A program made the translations under genes and the position numbers. Below are positions 45,201-55,749 of a stretch of 64,000 nucleotides of DNA, in pieces. Origin of the DNA: Ignelater luminosus (Eukaryota; Arthropoda; Insecta; Coleoptera; Elateridae); the NCBI GenBank assembly GCA_011009095.1, contig VTPC01091276.1, positions 1-64,000 of the forward strand, in the 5' to 3' direction. Every line of letters begins with the position of its first letter. Positions within the stretch are counted from its first letter, which is position 1. Under the pieces are notes generated by a model. It did not search any database and was not told where the DNA came from. It worked only from the letters and a program-made list of their open reading frames with translations.

Positions 45201-46600
45201 GAATTATCACATTCAAAAGAACCGAATTGTGAGCTTCCGAATTCTGTTTTGTTGTTTATACGAACTAATTCGTGCCCATGTCATCTAACTATATGGATGA
45301 CATCATCATACCGATAGCCATCGAAGAAAAAGATTAGCGAGACTAAAAAAGCCCCACACGTCGCCATAGATTATGTGCTCGATCTTAATCTTGAGAAGTA
45401 CAATTTCCATAAGAGAACAGAATTTCTTAGACACATACAAGACGGCAAGAAGGTCCAAGCTGTTGTCTGTTTTTCTAAATCTACGAGTATTAAAATAGAT
45501 CAAAGCTGCCTAGGGCTGACTGGCTACTTCACAAATAAAATTTGTTTTTTTCCAACTTTTCTTCAACAGTGAAGTCTCTTAGCAACCTTTCGAAAAAGTT
45601 TGAATTGGGATCCAGCCCGAAGTAAGTTTTTGAGAGTCTAAAAGGCTCGTTTTGAGTACGCCGGTGATAGAGATATATGTATAATTCTAATCACGACAAA
45701 AACTACACACAGATGCCATTTCAGTTGATTATGGCGCAATCCTTACGCAAAAATGTCCAGAGGACCAACGGTTGCGCTCCGTACATTTTATGAGCAAAAA
45801 AATTCTGAAGTGGAAAACAGATATTGCAGCTAATAGCTGGGGATTTTTGTAATAATAAATGTATTGAGAAATTTTGGGCCTTACCTCTTAGGCGTCAAGT
45901 TCCTGATTGTCATCGATAGCGCTGTTTTCAAGAGAACAATGTTGAAGAAAGAATTGACGACGCGAGTTTGATTATACGGTACAACAGAGTTCCGGCTGAC
46001 AGAGAAAACATGTACACACCTTGATTTGTGCACCAATCATGATCTTCTATAAATTTACGTTGCCAAGAAACTGATCCAGGTATCAAGATCATAGAGGAAC
46101 TATTGAAGCATCAACAGTACAAAGACAATCTTGTAAAAAATGACTTCTTTAATGGAGGAGATGTAACGGTAATACCAACCCTCTTTAAACTAAACTGATA
46201 AAAGTCCCATAAGAATGTGAACGTAAGAAAAAGCTGAAAAGCAACTACTCAATTCCAGGGTTACACAAAATAACTTTAAACTGTCTACCTTGTATGTTGA
46301 TGAAGAAGGACAATGGAAGTAAGGAAGGTTATTTAAATTTTTGCCGAAAGGTGATATACCCTTGCATATGGACTATTTAGGCCCACTAAAAAGTAACAAC
46401 ACTACAGAGGTAGAAAATATAAAGAATATTATTAATAAGGGTACGAGCATTTACATGGACCAAGTTTGAGAAGTACTGCAAGAGTAAAGACATCAAACGG
46501 AGGGCCAACGGCCAAGTCGAGCAGCTCAACCGTACCATTATACCCATCCTAACTAAACTTTTCTTGTACGAGCCAGCTAAATGGTACAAGCATGTTATTG
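45201..46600 (+). pseudogene. Gypsy pol remnant, upstream half (RT, RNase H, integrase start)
   Basis: Decayed Ty3/gypsy pol in shifting frames. YELIRAHVI leads to the RT box as YMDDIIIPIAI at about 45291-45325. The connection follows: LDLNLEKYNFHKRTEFLRHIQDGKK and LGLTGYF (45375-45530). RNase H is recognisable in LHTDAISVDYGAIL (about 45705-45750). The integrase zinc region ends in CLPCMLMKKDNGSKEGY (about 46285-46330), followed by PLHMDYLGPLKSN with the first core Asp (about 46360-46395) and RRANGQVEQLNRTI with the catalytic Glu region (about 46500-46540). The frame then reaches WYKHV and is cut by the BEL LTR at about 46600. The matching C-terminal half is at 52639-53038. Confidence 0.75.
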
Positions 46601-46602
46601 TT

Positions 46603-46920
46603 TGTGCGAGTATTTAAAATTACAATCTTAACAAAAAGGCTACCAGGAAGTTAGACTCGCCAATTATTGTCCTGGTAGCTGTTCTGCCATTTTCTTCCTC
46701 TTCCTGCTAGCAGGATGCGTGGTGCTGTTATTGAGGCGGGCACACGGTACACTTGAGTTTATTTTTTACGGAAATGAGAGAGATTAAGATTAATTAATGG
46801 GAGATGTACTATTATTTTTATAATTTTTTACGAGAGTGTGACAGTTCATTGTTTTTTTTTATTTTTAAAGAAAAAGCCCACTTCTTGGTATAAGTGGACA
46901 TACTATAAGTGGACGTAACA
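46603..46920 (-). repeat. BEL/Pao 3' LTR (left copy)
   Basis: About 318 bp, repeated at 52323-52638 with roughly a dozen substitutions and one T-run length change, so about 96% identical by eye. On the element strand it starts with TGTTACGTCC and ends with CTCGCACA, giving TG...CA ends. Its inner side (on + just after 46920) carries the polypurine tract. Confidence 0.93.
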
Positions 46921-46935
46921 TACCGCCCACCAAAA
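46921..46935 (-). promoter_or_regulatory. BEL polypurine tract
   Basis: On the element strand TTTTGGTGGGCGGTA lies directly before the TGTTACG start of the 3' LTR, the place where plus-strand DNA synthesis starts. It is G-rich rather than a pure purine run. Confidence 0.65.
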
Positions 46936-47031
46936 TGGAACATTTTAAAAATCGCGCATGAACATGGGTATGAAAATTATATATAAAATGAGGCAAGGAT
47001 GAATAAAATTAAGTTGACAACTATTTAAAAA

Positions 47032-47507
47032 TTAGGATGAGTTTGGTAGAAGACACAGTTTGGAAACTGGGCGTTTGACAAGACTATTAGCGGTTTTTAT
47101 TGTGACTACACGGATGATCTTGTCAGCACCGCTGTGGGCCTCCATGACTCGTCCTAGAGACCACTTAAGAGGGGGTGAACTGTTATCTTTTACCAGAACT
47201 AAAGTGCCAAGTTCTATTGGAATTGAAGGATTGTCCATTTGCTTCTCTGGAGAAGCGTATGCAAATACTCTTCATGCCATCTCTTCCAAAAGTCTTGTTG
47301 CAACCTCTGAACGAGTTGCCATCGAGAAAGACGTCCTAACTTTAAATCACCCAAATTTGGATCAGGCAAAGGGTTTAATGATTCTAGGGTCAAAACATGA
47401 CCGGGGGTGAGAACAGAAAGGTCATTAGGGTTAGAGCTCAGAGGACAAAGTGTGCTAGAATTAAGAACGGCTTCGATTTGTACCAGTCGGGCTATACGGC
47501 GACGCAA
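47032..47507 (-). pseudogene. BEL integrase C-terminal region (DUF5641-like)
   Basis: Two frames joined by a frameshift near 47230. The first (47507-47214) reads LVQIEAVLNSSTLCPLSSNPNDLSVLTPGH and then RLSRWQLVQRLQQDFWKRWHEEYLHTLLQRSKW. The second (47238-47032) reads LGTLVLVKDNSSPPLKWSLGRVMEAHSGADKIIRVVTIKT. These are the standard C-terminal blocks of BEL/Pao pol after the integrase core. The N-terminal edge of this piece is where the core deletion ends. Confidence 0.85.
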
Positions 47508-47509
47508 AG

Positions 47510-47860
47510 CAGCAATAAATGCATTTGTGCACAGATCTGAGACTAACTCTAAATGAAGAGCCTACGTAGCCATTTTAGCGTGGGCGATTTTAAAAGGGCC
47601 ACCATAATCCACGCCTACATGGGAAAATGGGAGACCCTGACAGGAGGTAAATCACCCATAAGAGGTTGAACTGAAGGAGGGTTGACCCTGAAACATCGGA
47701 AGCAACAACGAAGTACCCGTCGAATAGCACGCTTAGGCGATAGAATCCAATATTGTTGAGTTAACAAATATTGTAAGGTTTGGAGACCTGGATGCAGATA
47801 CTTATTATGAGCGGATTCAATAATCAGGTAAGTGAGACGATGAGTGCTGGGCAAAATTAT
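47510..47860 (-). pseudogene. BEL integrase zinc domain and start of core
   Basis: The frame 47854-47615 holds THRLTYLIIESAHNKYLHPG and RVLRCCFRCFRVNPP, the H-x-H...C-x-x-C zinc-binding domain, followed by LMGDLPPVRVSHFPM. Read on in the next frame, VGVDYGGPFKIAHAKMAT gives the first catalytic Asp of the core (about 47605-47560). After a stop, LHLELVSDLCTNAFIAALRRR continues directly into the LVQIEAVLNS block. The middle of the core, with the second Asp and the Glu, is missing. Confidence 0.85.
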
Positions 47861-47866
47861 CGGATG

Positions 47867-49220
47867 CTATTGCTCAAAAGAAAGTTTTGAATGAGCAAGG
47901 CGTCCGCCCACCCTTAAAACACCACCTTCATCGAGAAAAGGGGTAAGTTTACGTAAATATCTAGAGGGGGGAGAATTTTTCTTTAAGAGAGCGATATCGC
48001 AACTGAATGCTTGAGATTGCACATATTTAATAATAAATGTAAGTGCTTTGTCGATTTCGACCAGAGTGAGATCACATACAATGCGAAAACTACAAGGAGG
48101 AATAGAGCATTTGAGATTATGCACAAAACGAAGAATGTAAGCCATAATGCGTTGTAACTTTGAAAAAGAGGAAAATCGTTGAATCTTGTTCAATAACAGC
48201 TGCGTATGTGGTCTTCTTTAATTCTTCTTCAGTATCAGGAAATTCCGATAAATCATGAGACCATAAATGCCAGGCAAGGGACAACCATGGGGGCCCCGCC
48301 CACCATAATGAATTTGAAATAAGTTCACGTGGCAATAACCCGCGCGATGCAGGGTCAGCTGGATTGTCGATAGAAGAGACGTGGTTTCAGCAACTAGATG
48401 GGACATTTTCCTGAATTTTAGTAACGCGATTAGACACAAACATGGCCCATTTATGAGGCGAATTACGTATCCATGCTAAAACTACCATGGAATCCGTATA
48501 AGCATGAACTCGATTAGTATCAAGTTTCCCCGAATAAACCTTTTGCACCAATGCTATCAGATCAGACAACAGCAAGGCAGAGCAAAGTTCAAGCCTAGGA
48601 ATTGATATCCTTTTCAGAGGAGCTACCTTTGTCTTAGCGCATAGTAAACGAATAAATATTTTGTATATTCGTAAATAAATAACTGCAGCGTATGCCTTTT
48701 CAGACGCATCGCAGAATGCGTGGATTGAGCATGATAAATACTGAGAAGAGAGGACATGACGAGGAATAGACAACTGACTTAGCTCAGGCATCTCCGATTT
48801 AAGTTGGGCCCAAGATTGGGAGATATGCTCAGGAGGAGGGGCATCCCAGTCAGTACCTAAAGTCCATAATGGTTGGATGAAAAGCTTTAAAGTAACAGTT
48901 AGAGATACAAGAAAACCCAAGGGATCGAACACTCGAGCTAATTCGGAGAGCAAGGTACGTTTAGTGCAAGGTTTATTGAAGGGAGAGACATTATAATAGA
49001 AGATATCCCGGGAAGGATTCCAAAGAAGCCCTAGAATTTTAAGGATAGAGTTACTATCATCCAAATCCAAAGAAGATGAACTAGATTGCAAAAAGGAGGA
49101 GGGGAGATGAGACAATAGAGAAGGGAAGTTACTAGCCCATTTGCGAAGTTCAAACCCACCCTTTTCAGGAAGTTCTCTTAAATCGTGTTGAAGTTTTAAG
49201 CACTTCTGAGAGAGTATCAC
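47867..49220 (-). pseudogene. BEL RNase H and connection region (Pao peptidase-like)
   Basis: The main frame 49220-48387 (277 aa) contains LRKWASNFPSLL, ILGLLWNPSRDIFYY, then LLSELARVFDPLGFLVSLTVTLKLFIQPLW, a typical Pao-family block. RNase H motifs follow: IHAFCDASEKAYAAVIYLR (first Asp), LELCSALLLSDL (Glu) and VHAYTDSMVVLAWIR (second Asp). After a frameshift near 48390, 48335-48117 gives ELISNSLWWAGPPWL, and 48193-47867 the linker to integrase with VDKALTFIIKYVQ-type sequence ending in GGVLRVGGRLAHSKLSFEQ. At least two breaks. Confidence 0.85.
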
Positions 49221-49830
49221 TGCCAGTCACTATATCATCCACATACATGTCTGATTCTAAAACTTTGGAAGCTTCAGGGTATTGTTTAACGTAAGTCTGA
49301 ACAAGAAAAAGGACGGCACGAATAGCTAAAAGAGGAGAGAAACTGACACCATAAGTTACAGTGTTGAGAAAATAATCTTGAACAGGTTCCGACTTAGAAA
49401 ACCTCCAGAGGATACGTTGTAATCCTTGTGTTCGTTTGCAATTAGAATTTGCCGAAACATTTGACGAATGTCGGCAGTAAAACATACAATGTGCAAGCAA
49501 AATCTTAATAAAATGGAGGTTATATGTTGCTGTAACTTTGGACCGGGTAAGAGACAATCATTTAGGGATAAATTATTTGAACATTTTGAGGACGCATCAA
49601 ACACAACACGAAACTTTGGGTTGACAATGCAATGATGCGGAATGTAATACGAAGACGAGGTCATACTATATACAGGAGCGAGTTCTATGTGACCTGCGTC
49701 AAGGTAATCTTGCATAAAATCGCGATATTGAGAATATAAAATTTGGTTACGAATAAGTCGAGTTTCCAAAGAGAAGAATCGCTTGAGAGCGATATCTCGT
49801 GAGTTTTCAAATGTAGGTTGTCAACATCGA
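49165..49830 (-). pseudogene. BEL reverse transcriptase
   Basis: Fingers and palm in two frames. 49769-49356 reads METRLIRNQILYSQYRDFMQDYLDAGH, IPHHCIVNPKFRVVFDASSK, SLNDCLLPGPKL and then motif A, CFTADIRQMFRQI. 49557-49165 gives the active-site box YVDDIVTGSD. All three catalytic Asp (one in motif A, two in YVDD) are present, but the two motifs are in different frames because of an indel around 49400-49450. Upstream, the link to the protease is shortened by a deletion near 49800. Confidence 0.88.
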
Positions 49831-50758
49831 AAAGGCAATGAACAGAGCTTTGAAAACTTTCTTCCGCTAATGTATCTTCAGGGGAAATAGAATGAGAAGT
49901 AGGTATTTGATCAATTTCGCGAAGTCTTTGGATAGAGTTTTCTAGAGAAAATTCTGCAGCTAATAAGCAAGTATCCGAGACAGTAAGACTGGAACTTACT
50001 TTTCCCATTATGACCCATCCAAATATGGTATCTAGAGCGACTGGTTCGTCCAAAGAACTGGAGTGACAGGTGCCTTTTAAAATATGTGCAAATACATCTG
50101 CACCCAAAAGCATATCCACTGGCCGAGAAACGTTGAATTGATCATCAGCTAGTTTTAAATTGGAAAACTTAATAAATTTGTCAATAGGCAAAGTAGTGCA
50201 AGGCATGTTTGTACAGATTTGAGGTAGTACAACCAGATCTAAATTGCGAATTGGTTCTAAAGAATCTCGGGGTTTGATAGAACATGCGACACCTTGAGAT
50301 GCGCGGGAACTGAGTTGACCAACACCACGAATATCTAAAGATAGCGAAGAACATTCAAGTCCCAATTTTTTGCAGCATCTGGCTGTAATAAAATGACACT
50401 GACTGGCTCTATCCAGCAATACGCGCACAGGTTGATAGATGCCTCGGGCATCCAAGACATCAACAATGGCTATGGACAACAAAACTGTGCCTTTAACGTT
50501 TGACAACACGTTTACTGAAGAACATCCAACAACAGGTTTAATCTCGGCAGCCATAGATGAAGTCAATACGGGTGAAGATTGGTGCGATGCAGAAAGGGTA
50601 CGGGGAACTTGAGCACTTGGGTTCGCTGTATCAGAAGAAAGTTTTGCAGTAGAGACTGAGAGACCAGAGTCAAAATGCAAAAGAGAGTGGTGTTTACGTG
50701 AGCACTTCTTGCAGGTACCACGAGAAGAACAATTATGGGCAGTATGTTTTGATCCCAA
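49685..50758 (-). pseudogene. BEL protease region (DUF1758-like) with zinc knuckles
   Basis: The longest open frame of the element (357 codons). It starts in the nucleocapsid part with zinc knuckles: CTNCLGSKHTAHNC is split by a TGA just upstream at 50771-50773, then CKKCSRKHHSLLH. The aspartic protease block is IYQPVRVLLDRASQCHFITARCCKKLGL, where relatives have LLDSGSQ: the catalytic Asp is kept but the next residues are Arg-Ala. Then SLDIRGVGQ, and VDMLLGADVFAHIL with DTIFGWVIMG, the usual end of this domain. About the last 30 residues (after VDNLHL) are out-of-frame sequence. Confidence 0.88.
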
Positions 50759-50770
50759 ACAATTGGTACA

Positions 50771-51909
50771 TCATTTGTTCGTTTTAATCAAATTATACCT
50801 ATCCTTGCTAGATTGACCTAGAAATTTTGGACAATTATATATCAGATGATCTTCATGACATATTTGGCAAATCATCTTGGAATTGTAGTTTGAATTAACA
50901 AGAAGAGATGAACTTGTTTTCCATTTATTTTGTTGAGAACATGATGGCAAAACTTTTTGTTTGTAAACCTCAGGTTTTCTAGAGTTGCCATTAGAAAATG
51001 CAACAGTGTCTAATGCAATGCACTGTTTGTTTAAAAACTCTTCAAGGGTATCATAGTATTTATCCAAATGTAATTGATTTGAACAAGTTCGAATCGAGTA
51101 GCGATGGCAACATCAACTCTATCGAGCAACATATTAAACAGAATAAAGTCCCACTCCTTCACAGGGAAACTTAAATTTTTAAGAGCGGAAAGATTTTCAT
51201 TGAAGGTATCCAACAAATTCCGCAATGCTTGGGAATTGTCACAATTTGTGATCTTTTTCGTAGACTCAATTGAATGTTAATGAGATGTGGCAATAAGTCT
51301 CTTATTCTCATAACGTTTCTTGAGGGCGTTATATGCTACAAGATAATTATCATTAGAAAGGGGCGTACATTTGATAATTGTGAGAGGAGCTCTACTAAGA
51401 GAACTTAATAAATAATTAAATTTCTCAACATTAGATAGAGAATCATTTTGGTGTCCAAGAGAATCAAATATATCAATAAATGTTTGCCATAATTTAGGGT
51501 CACCGCTAAACTTAGGTAGATCCACCTTTGGAAGACAAATGGTATGCTTTGAAGAACTAGTTGTGGAAGAATCAGTTAGATTTGTGTTTGTTGTATCTTC
51601 AAACAGTTGAGTATGAATTGCATGTATTCTATAGTACGCATCGTCAAACTCTGAGCAAATTTGATGTATATTTAAATCCGCACCATCTTGAATCGAAACA
51701 AGCGAAAGAATACCAATGGGTGTTTTTTCAAAATTACGGTAAATATTATCAATACGATTAAAACGACATTTAAATTGATTCTGGACGTCTTTCTCTTTAT
51801 TTACTAAAACTTGTTCTGCAATACGCAGTAACTCTTGTATGCGGATTACTTCGGTTTGTCTTTGCGCTAACAATTGTTTAAGTTTTTTTGCATCTGCCAT
51901 ATTTGGCAT
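50771..51909 (-). pseudogene. BEL gag (DUF1759-like) and nucleocapsid
   Basis: The first frame 51909-51277 (210 aa) begins MPNMADAKKLKQLLAQRQTE with a predicted coiled coil, followed by KVDLPKFSGDPKLWQTFIDIFDSLGH, NVEKFNYLLSSLSRAP and YLVAYNALKKRYENKRLI, the hallmark blocks of BEL/Pao gag. A stop at 51277-51279 interrupts it, then the same frame continues to 51031 with LLDTFNENLSALKNL. After a frameshift, 51067-50771 holds YYDTLEEFLNKQCIALD and the first zinc knuckle CQICHEDHLIYNC. The protein packages element RNA in virus-like particles. Two or more breaks. Confidence 0.88.
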
Positions 51910-52296
51910 ACGAGAAGCGAATAGTAAATAAGCAAATCACGAACAAAATGTGTATTGATATGTAAAATAGAAACGAATGGGCGTAAAATAAATTAGAAAT
52001 TATTAACAATGGTACAAATATAATATCAACACGAACGAGCTTTTAACTGAGAATATTTCTAAAGAGGGTGAGGAAATGAGAAAATATTATTATCATAACG
52101 TAATTAACGTGCAAAAACGTGTGTTCACTGCCAAAACAGTACCCAGAAATGAAATTCTGATTGATATTAAATACAAAATGTCACCTCAAAATGAAAGCAG
52201 CAAATGTCAAAAACTTTACATTATTATTATTATGAGTGAGTGAGTTAATGAATAAATGAGTGAAATTATGAATTAATTGAAAATACAAATTAAAAT

Positions 52297-52314
52297 ATCC
52301 GGCTCGAAGGACCA
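52297..52314 (-). promoter_or_regulatory. BEL primer-binding site, matches tRNA-Tyr 3' end
   Basis: The + strand sequence ATCCGGCTCGAAGGACCA is identical, over 18 nt including CCA, to the 3' end of insect tRNA-Tyr as I remember it. On the element strand it therefore reads TGGTCC..., six bases inside the 5' LTR. Confidence 0.75.
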
Positions 52315-52322
52315 TTAACGTT

Positions 52323-52638
52323 TGTGCGAGTATTTAAAATTACAATCTTAACAAAAAGGCTACCAGGAAGTTAGACTCACCAATTATTTTCCTGGTAGCT
52401 GTTCTGCCACTTTCTTCCTCTTCCTGCTAGCAGGATGCGTGGTGCTGTTATTGAGGCCGGCAGACGGTACACTTGAGTTTACTTTTTACGGAAATGAGAG
52501 AGATTAAGATTAATTAATGAGAGATGTACTATTATTTTTATAATTTTTTACGAGAGTGTGACAGTTCATTGTTTTTTTATTTTTAAAGGAAAAGTCCACT
52601 TCCTGGTATAAGTGGACATACTATGAATGGACGTAACA
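52323..52638 (-). repeat. BEL/Pao 5' LTR (right copy)
   Basis: About 316 bp direct repeat of 46603-46920. Ends in TG...CA; its inner side is followed by the primer-binding site. This is the promoter-bearing LTR for the minus-strand element. Confidence 0.93.
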
Positions 52639-53038
52639 TTGATAATGTGCAAAAACTACTATTTGGTGCAAAGATGCTAGAGGTCAATCACCTCAAGATA
52701 AGAGAGTTATTGGAAGAGAAGAAATCATCCAGAATTTCGAAGACGACTGAGAAGATCTGCGCAGAAAAAGCCAAAGTTTAATTGCAGAAAATACAGGAAA
52801 AAACATGGAGGCATTTGACAAGTCTAGAGAGTTGGCTATCTAATATTCAGTTGGTGACATGGTGGTCATAAAAACGACGCGACACGACCAAGAATGAAGT
52901 TAAGACCCAAATACCCCGGTTTTTACAAAATCATCAAGGTGAAACCTGACACCTATGGTAGTACACGAATAGTGCGCTTTAAAGGCGTTCAAGATGTAAA
53001 GACGTATGGTAACGACAAGATCTTTTATAACCCTTAAC
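52639..53038 (+). pseudogene. Gypsy integrase C-terminal remnant, downstream half
   Basis: Continues the gypsy pol that ends at 46600. VQKLLFGAKMLEVNHLKIRELLEE is readable in one frame directly after the BEL LTR; then KSRELAI-like sequence, SVGDMVVIKTT, MKLRPKYPGFYKIIKVKPDTYG and KGVQDVKTYGNDKIFYNP in other frames (52680-53036), the usual integrase tail of this gypsy type. The region between WYKHV and KLLFG is shorter than in relatives. What follows 53038 may be 3' LTR, unproven. Confidence 0.75.
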
Positions 53039-54059
53039 AGTGATATAGTTTTGTAAAGATGTTATGCTTAATCTTCTTGTAATATTAAGCACCATGTCTA
53101 CCTTTATCCGTTTTTTTCTGCTTACCGATTTTATTAATAAATAAACCAAAAACAGGGTCAAGGTTTAAGTTGATTTATGAACTTTCTTGAAAAACCGTAA
53201 ATTCGCCAAGAGATTATTGGCTAGTTATTGTACAAACTTTCTTTGTTTCCCAACAGCTGCTTTGCCCCTTGTCCTCACGTAACTCGTCTTTCACTTATAG
53301 CGATTTACCACAGTCACTTATAAATTTTTCAATGTGCATTTTGCGATTTAATAGAGCCCCGCTTTGTACATTATCTAGCTGAACACGCTTTACTGTTGTA
53401 AACCTAATAGGACGAGTTAAAAATCATGGCTCTGCCGGCACATTTTATCATCAACTAAGAAAGTGATAGGCGGAATTCTAACTATGTTTTAGTCTAAAAG
53501 CTAATGTCAATAACCCAAAGCAACTACTAACATCATGTCAATTCTCTTGTTTGGAAGTGTAGGTAAAAAGAAGTTATTTGCCCAGATGAAGGTCCCAGGC
53601 ATTTGGCCAGTTTGCGACTACAGACCCACCTCATATTAAGTAATTTTGCTTATAATATTAGTTTAAAGTTGATAATCCATATATGCACCAGGTCTCTCGA
53701 TGGGCGCAAGTGTCATGATACCATGTAAAAATTTAGCATGTGCTAACAGTTTAAAACCCGAAGCAATTTGTCCAATTTTTGTCAAAAATAATAAAAATTT
53801 AGTCAACATGATTTTCTAGCCGGCCCAAAAAATGTTATCAGCTACTTATTGGCCAAAACATTGAGCAGACTATTGCAAATGTCGTTTAATATGTTCTTTT
53901 AAATAAAAAGTCATGTCGTTGACTAAATATGCCTTAGAATGCATAAACAAGCAAAGAATTTCATCTACATGATTTTGTATTCATGCCAAACCTTCAAATG
54001 AACCTTTTTAGGGGGTAGATTGTGAACTTAAGGGGTATTACGTATAAAAAGTGTGTTTC
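53039..54059. other. Stretch without recognised gene
   Basis: Possibly starts with the decayed 3' LTR of the gypsy element (AATAAATAAA at about 53136-53145). No second copy is available to check. Otherwise nothing recognised. Confidence 0.4.
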
Positions 54060-54800
54060 ACATGTATGAAATTATTTTTCTCTATAAGTCTTTTGAGGAA
54101 GATTTTCTCAAAGACTTTTGAAACTATTAGCAGCAGTGAAATGGGCCTATAAGACGCCACTTCATGTGATACCTAGCCCGGTTTCGAAAGCATGATTATC
54201 TCAGCTATTTTCCATATGTCTCGGACGTGTTTTAGACAAAAAGCAGCGTTGATAATATTTGTCAGCTTCAAAATTCCTTTTCTGGGGAGTTGTTTCAGCA
54301 CTGAGCCAGTGGTCAGGTCGTGGCCAGGTGCTTTCTTGGCATTGAGATTTTTTTTAATTTCTGTAGCAATTTCCTTTGGTGATGTTAATTCAATGTTTTC
54401 ATTTTCAAGACTTTCTTCTAACAGGTTTACAATAATTGATTCGTCAATATACATTGAATACACTTGCTCTAGGTGGTTTGCAAATGCTCCTGCCTTTTCT
54501 TGATTATTGCGCGCGCATTTGTTGTTTGTTGTTCGTAATGGTGGTATATGTATAATAGACCGTTTATTTTTCTTGTGGTTCGCCACAATGAATATTCGGT
54601 GCTTTTATCGTCACTTAGTTGTTGTAAGTAATTTCCAACCGATTCATTTTTAATTTTATTTATTTCTCGTTTAAATTGTTGTGCTAAGTTATTCAAGTTT
54701 GTTTTATCTGATAGTGTTCTTGTCATCTGCCATTTTCTTCTTGCTTTCTTTTTCTCTTTGAATAGTGCCCTAATCTCTTGCGGACAGGCATTGGTTTCTG
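54060..54800 (-). pseudogene. Jockey-like LINE fragment (pre-RT and RT fingers)
   Basis: Read from 54800 down. It starts with EKKKARRKWQMTRT (about 54765-54715), the usual RR.R..W.RTR block before the RT. Frame 54726-54469 contains LNNLAQQFKREINKIKNES and EYSLWRTTRKING. Frame 54586-54173 contains KAGAFANHLEQVY, then KKAPGHDLTTGSVLKQLPRKGILKLTNIINAAF and WKIAEIIMLSKPG, the K.aPG.D.i....L..lp fingers block. SYRPISLLLIVSKVFEKIF follows near 54155-54095. Truncated before the catalytic palm; broken by stops and frameshifts. The clade is judged from motif style. Confidence 0.75.
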
Positions 54801-55749
54801 AGGTAACGATTTCAGATTGGAAAAACTGCTTCTAAGATTGGTTTGAGCGTATGCAAAATGACCTGCTGGTAAGGGCGAACAAACTTTATAAATATAAAAG
54901 GCTACATCAAGGTGCGCTCAGGAAGATATTATTATAATGAACAATATTAAAGAAAATCTGTTTTTCTAATACTGTTTTATTTATCGAGGTGCTCTCTTTA
55001 CTGATAGAGTCTTAATTTCTTAAAATAACACATGAGGCTTCCTTGGATTATCAGGAGTTGCAGCTTTTATGTTCGAAATCTTTTCAGGCACCAGATCCAT
55101 CTTACTGATGAATGCATTCCTTCAGAATCATGTCAATTCATTACTGGATTTATCATAAGTTTAATTTTTGAAATTGTTACTGTTTATATCAAATCTGTGT
55201 TATTTGTGATTAAAGACATATATGGCGTGTTTCAGAAATCAATAAGGCAACACAGAGTGACATAGGTAGGTACCACATTGCTCTGCAGCTTCACGTAGTC
55301 GACGCGGGACATAATACTACTCTTCTGAAATCAACTCTTAACTTGTAAACTGTTTTTTCTTTAAAATCTTGTATGGTGTAGTTAGAAACTTTTTTTCGTG
55401 CTTATACCATTGCATGATTAATTTAACCAGATAAATATCTGAGAAAGTTCTAATTCAAAATGACTTTCAATGAGGGTTGATTCTTACCGGTTTTTCGTTC
55501 TGAAACCTTACATTTTGTATTCATAATAACGATACGTTTTTAAATACTTTGATTCCAACTCTGTATAAATTGCATGCAAACGTTTTTTAAAAAATTATTT
55601 TCCGGTAGTATGCTAATCAAATTGGAGTGTTTAAAAATTTAGGGATTTTTATGCAGTTTAATACACATATGCGGTAACAGAGATACAACCCAACAAATAG
55701 AGTTTACAGAAAAAGGAAGGAAACACATCGTGTAATTGGTTGAAAACGA
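54801..55749. other. Stretch without recognised gene
   Basis: Nothing recognised. The frame 55032-55265 lacks a known domain. Confidence 0.4.

Larger units (their letters stand above)
46603..52638 (-). mobile_element. BEL/Pao LTR retrotransposon inserted in a gypsy pol gene
   Basis: About 6.0 kb between TG...CA LTRs. The element-strand order is LTR, primer-binding site, gag with DUF1759-like region and zinc knuckles, aspartic protease, RT, RNase H, integrase zinc domain, shortened integrase, DUF5641 and LTR, as in BEL/Pao elements. Flanking host sequence is a gypsy integrase read in the same direction on both sides (WYKHV to the left; KLLFGAKMLEVNHLKIREL to the right), which shows that the BEL arrived second. 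Flanking 5-mers are TTGTT (left) and TTGAT (right), a possible target duplication with one change. Several stops, frameshifts and an integrase deletion make it nonautonomous. Confidence 0.93.

Noticed and set aside
47060..47410. Plus-strand frame of 116 codons
   Set aside because: Lies antisense to the recognisable DUF5641-like end of the BEL element.
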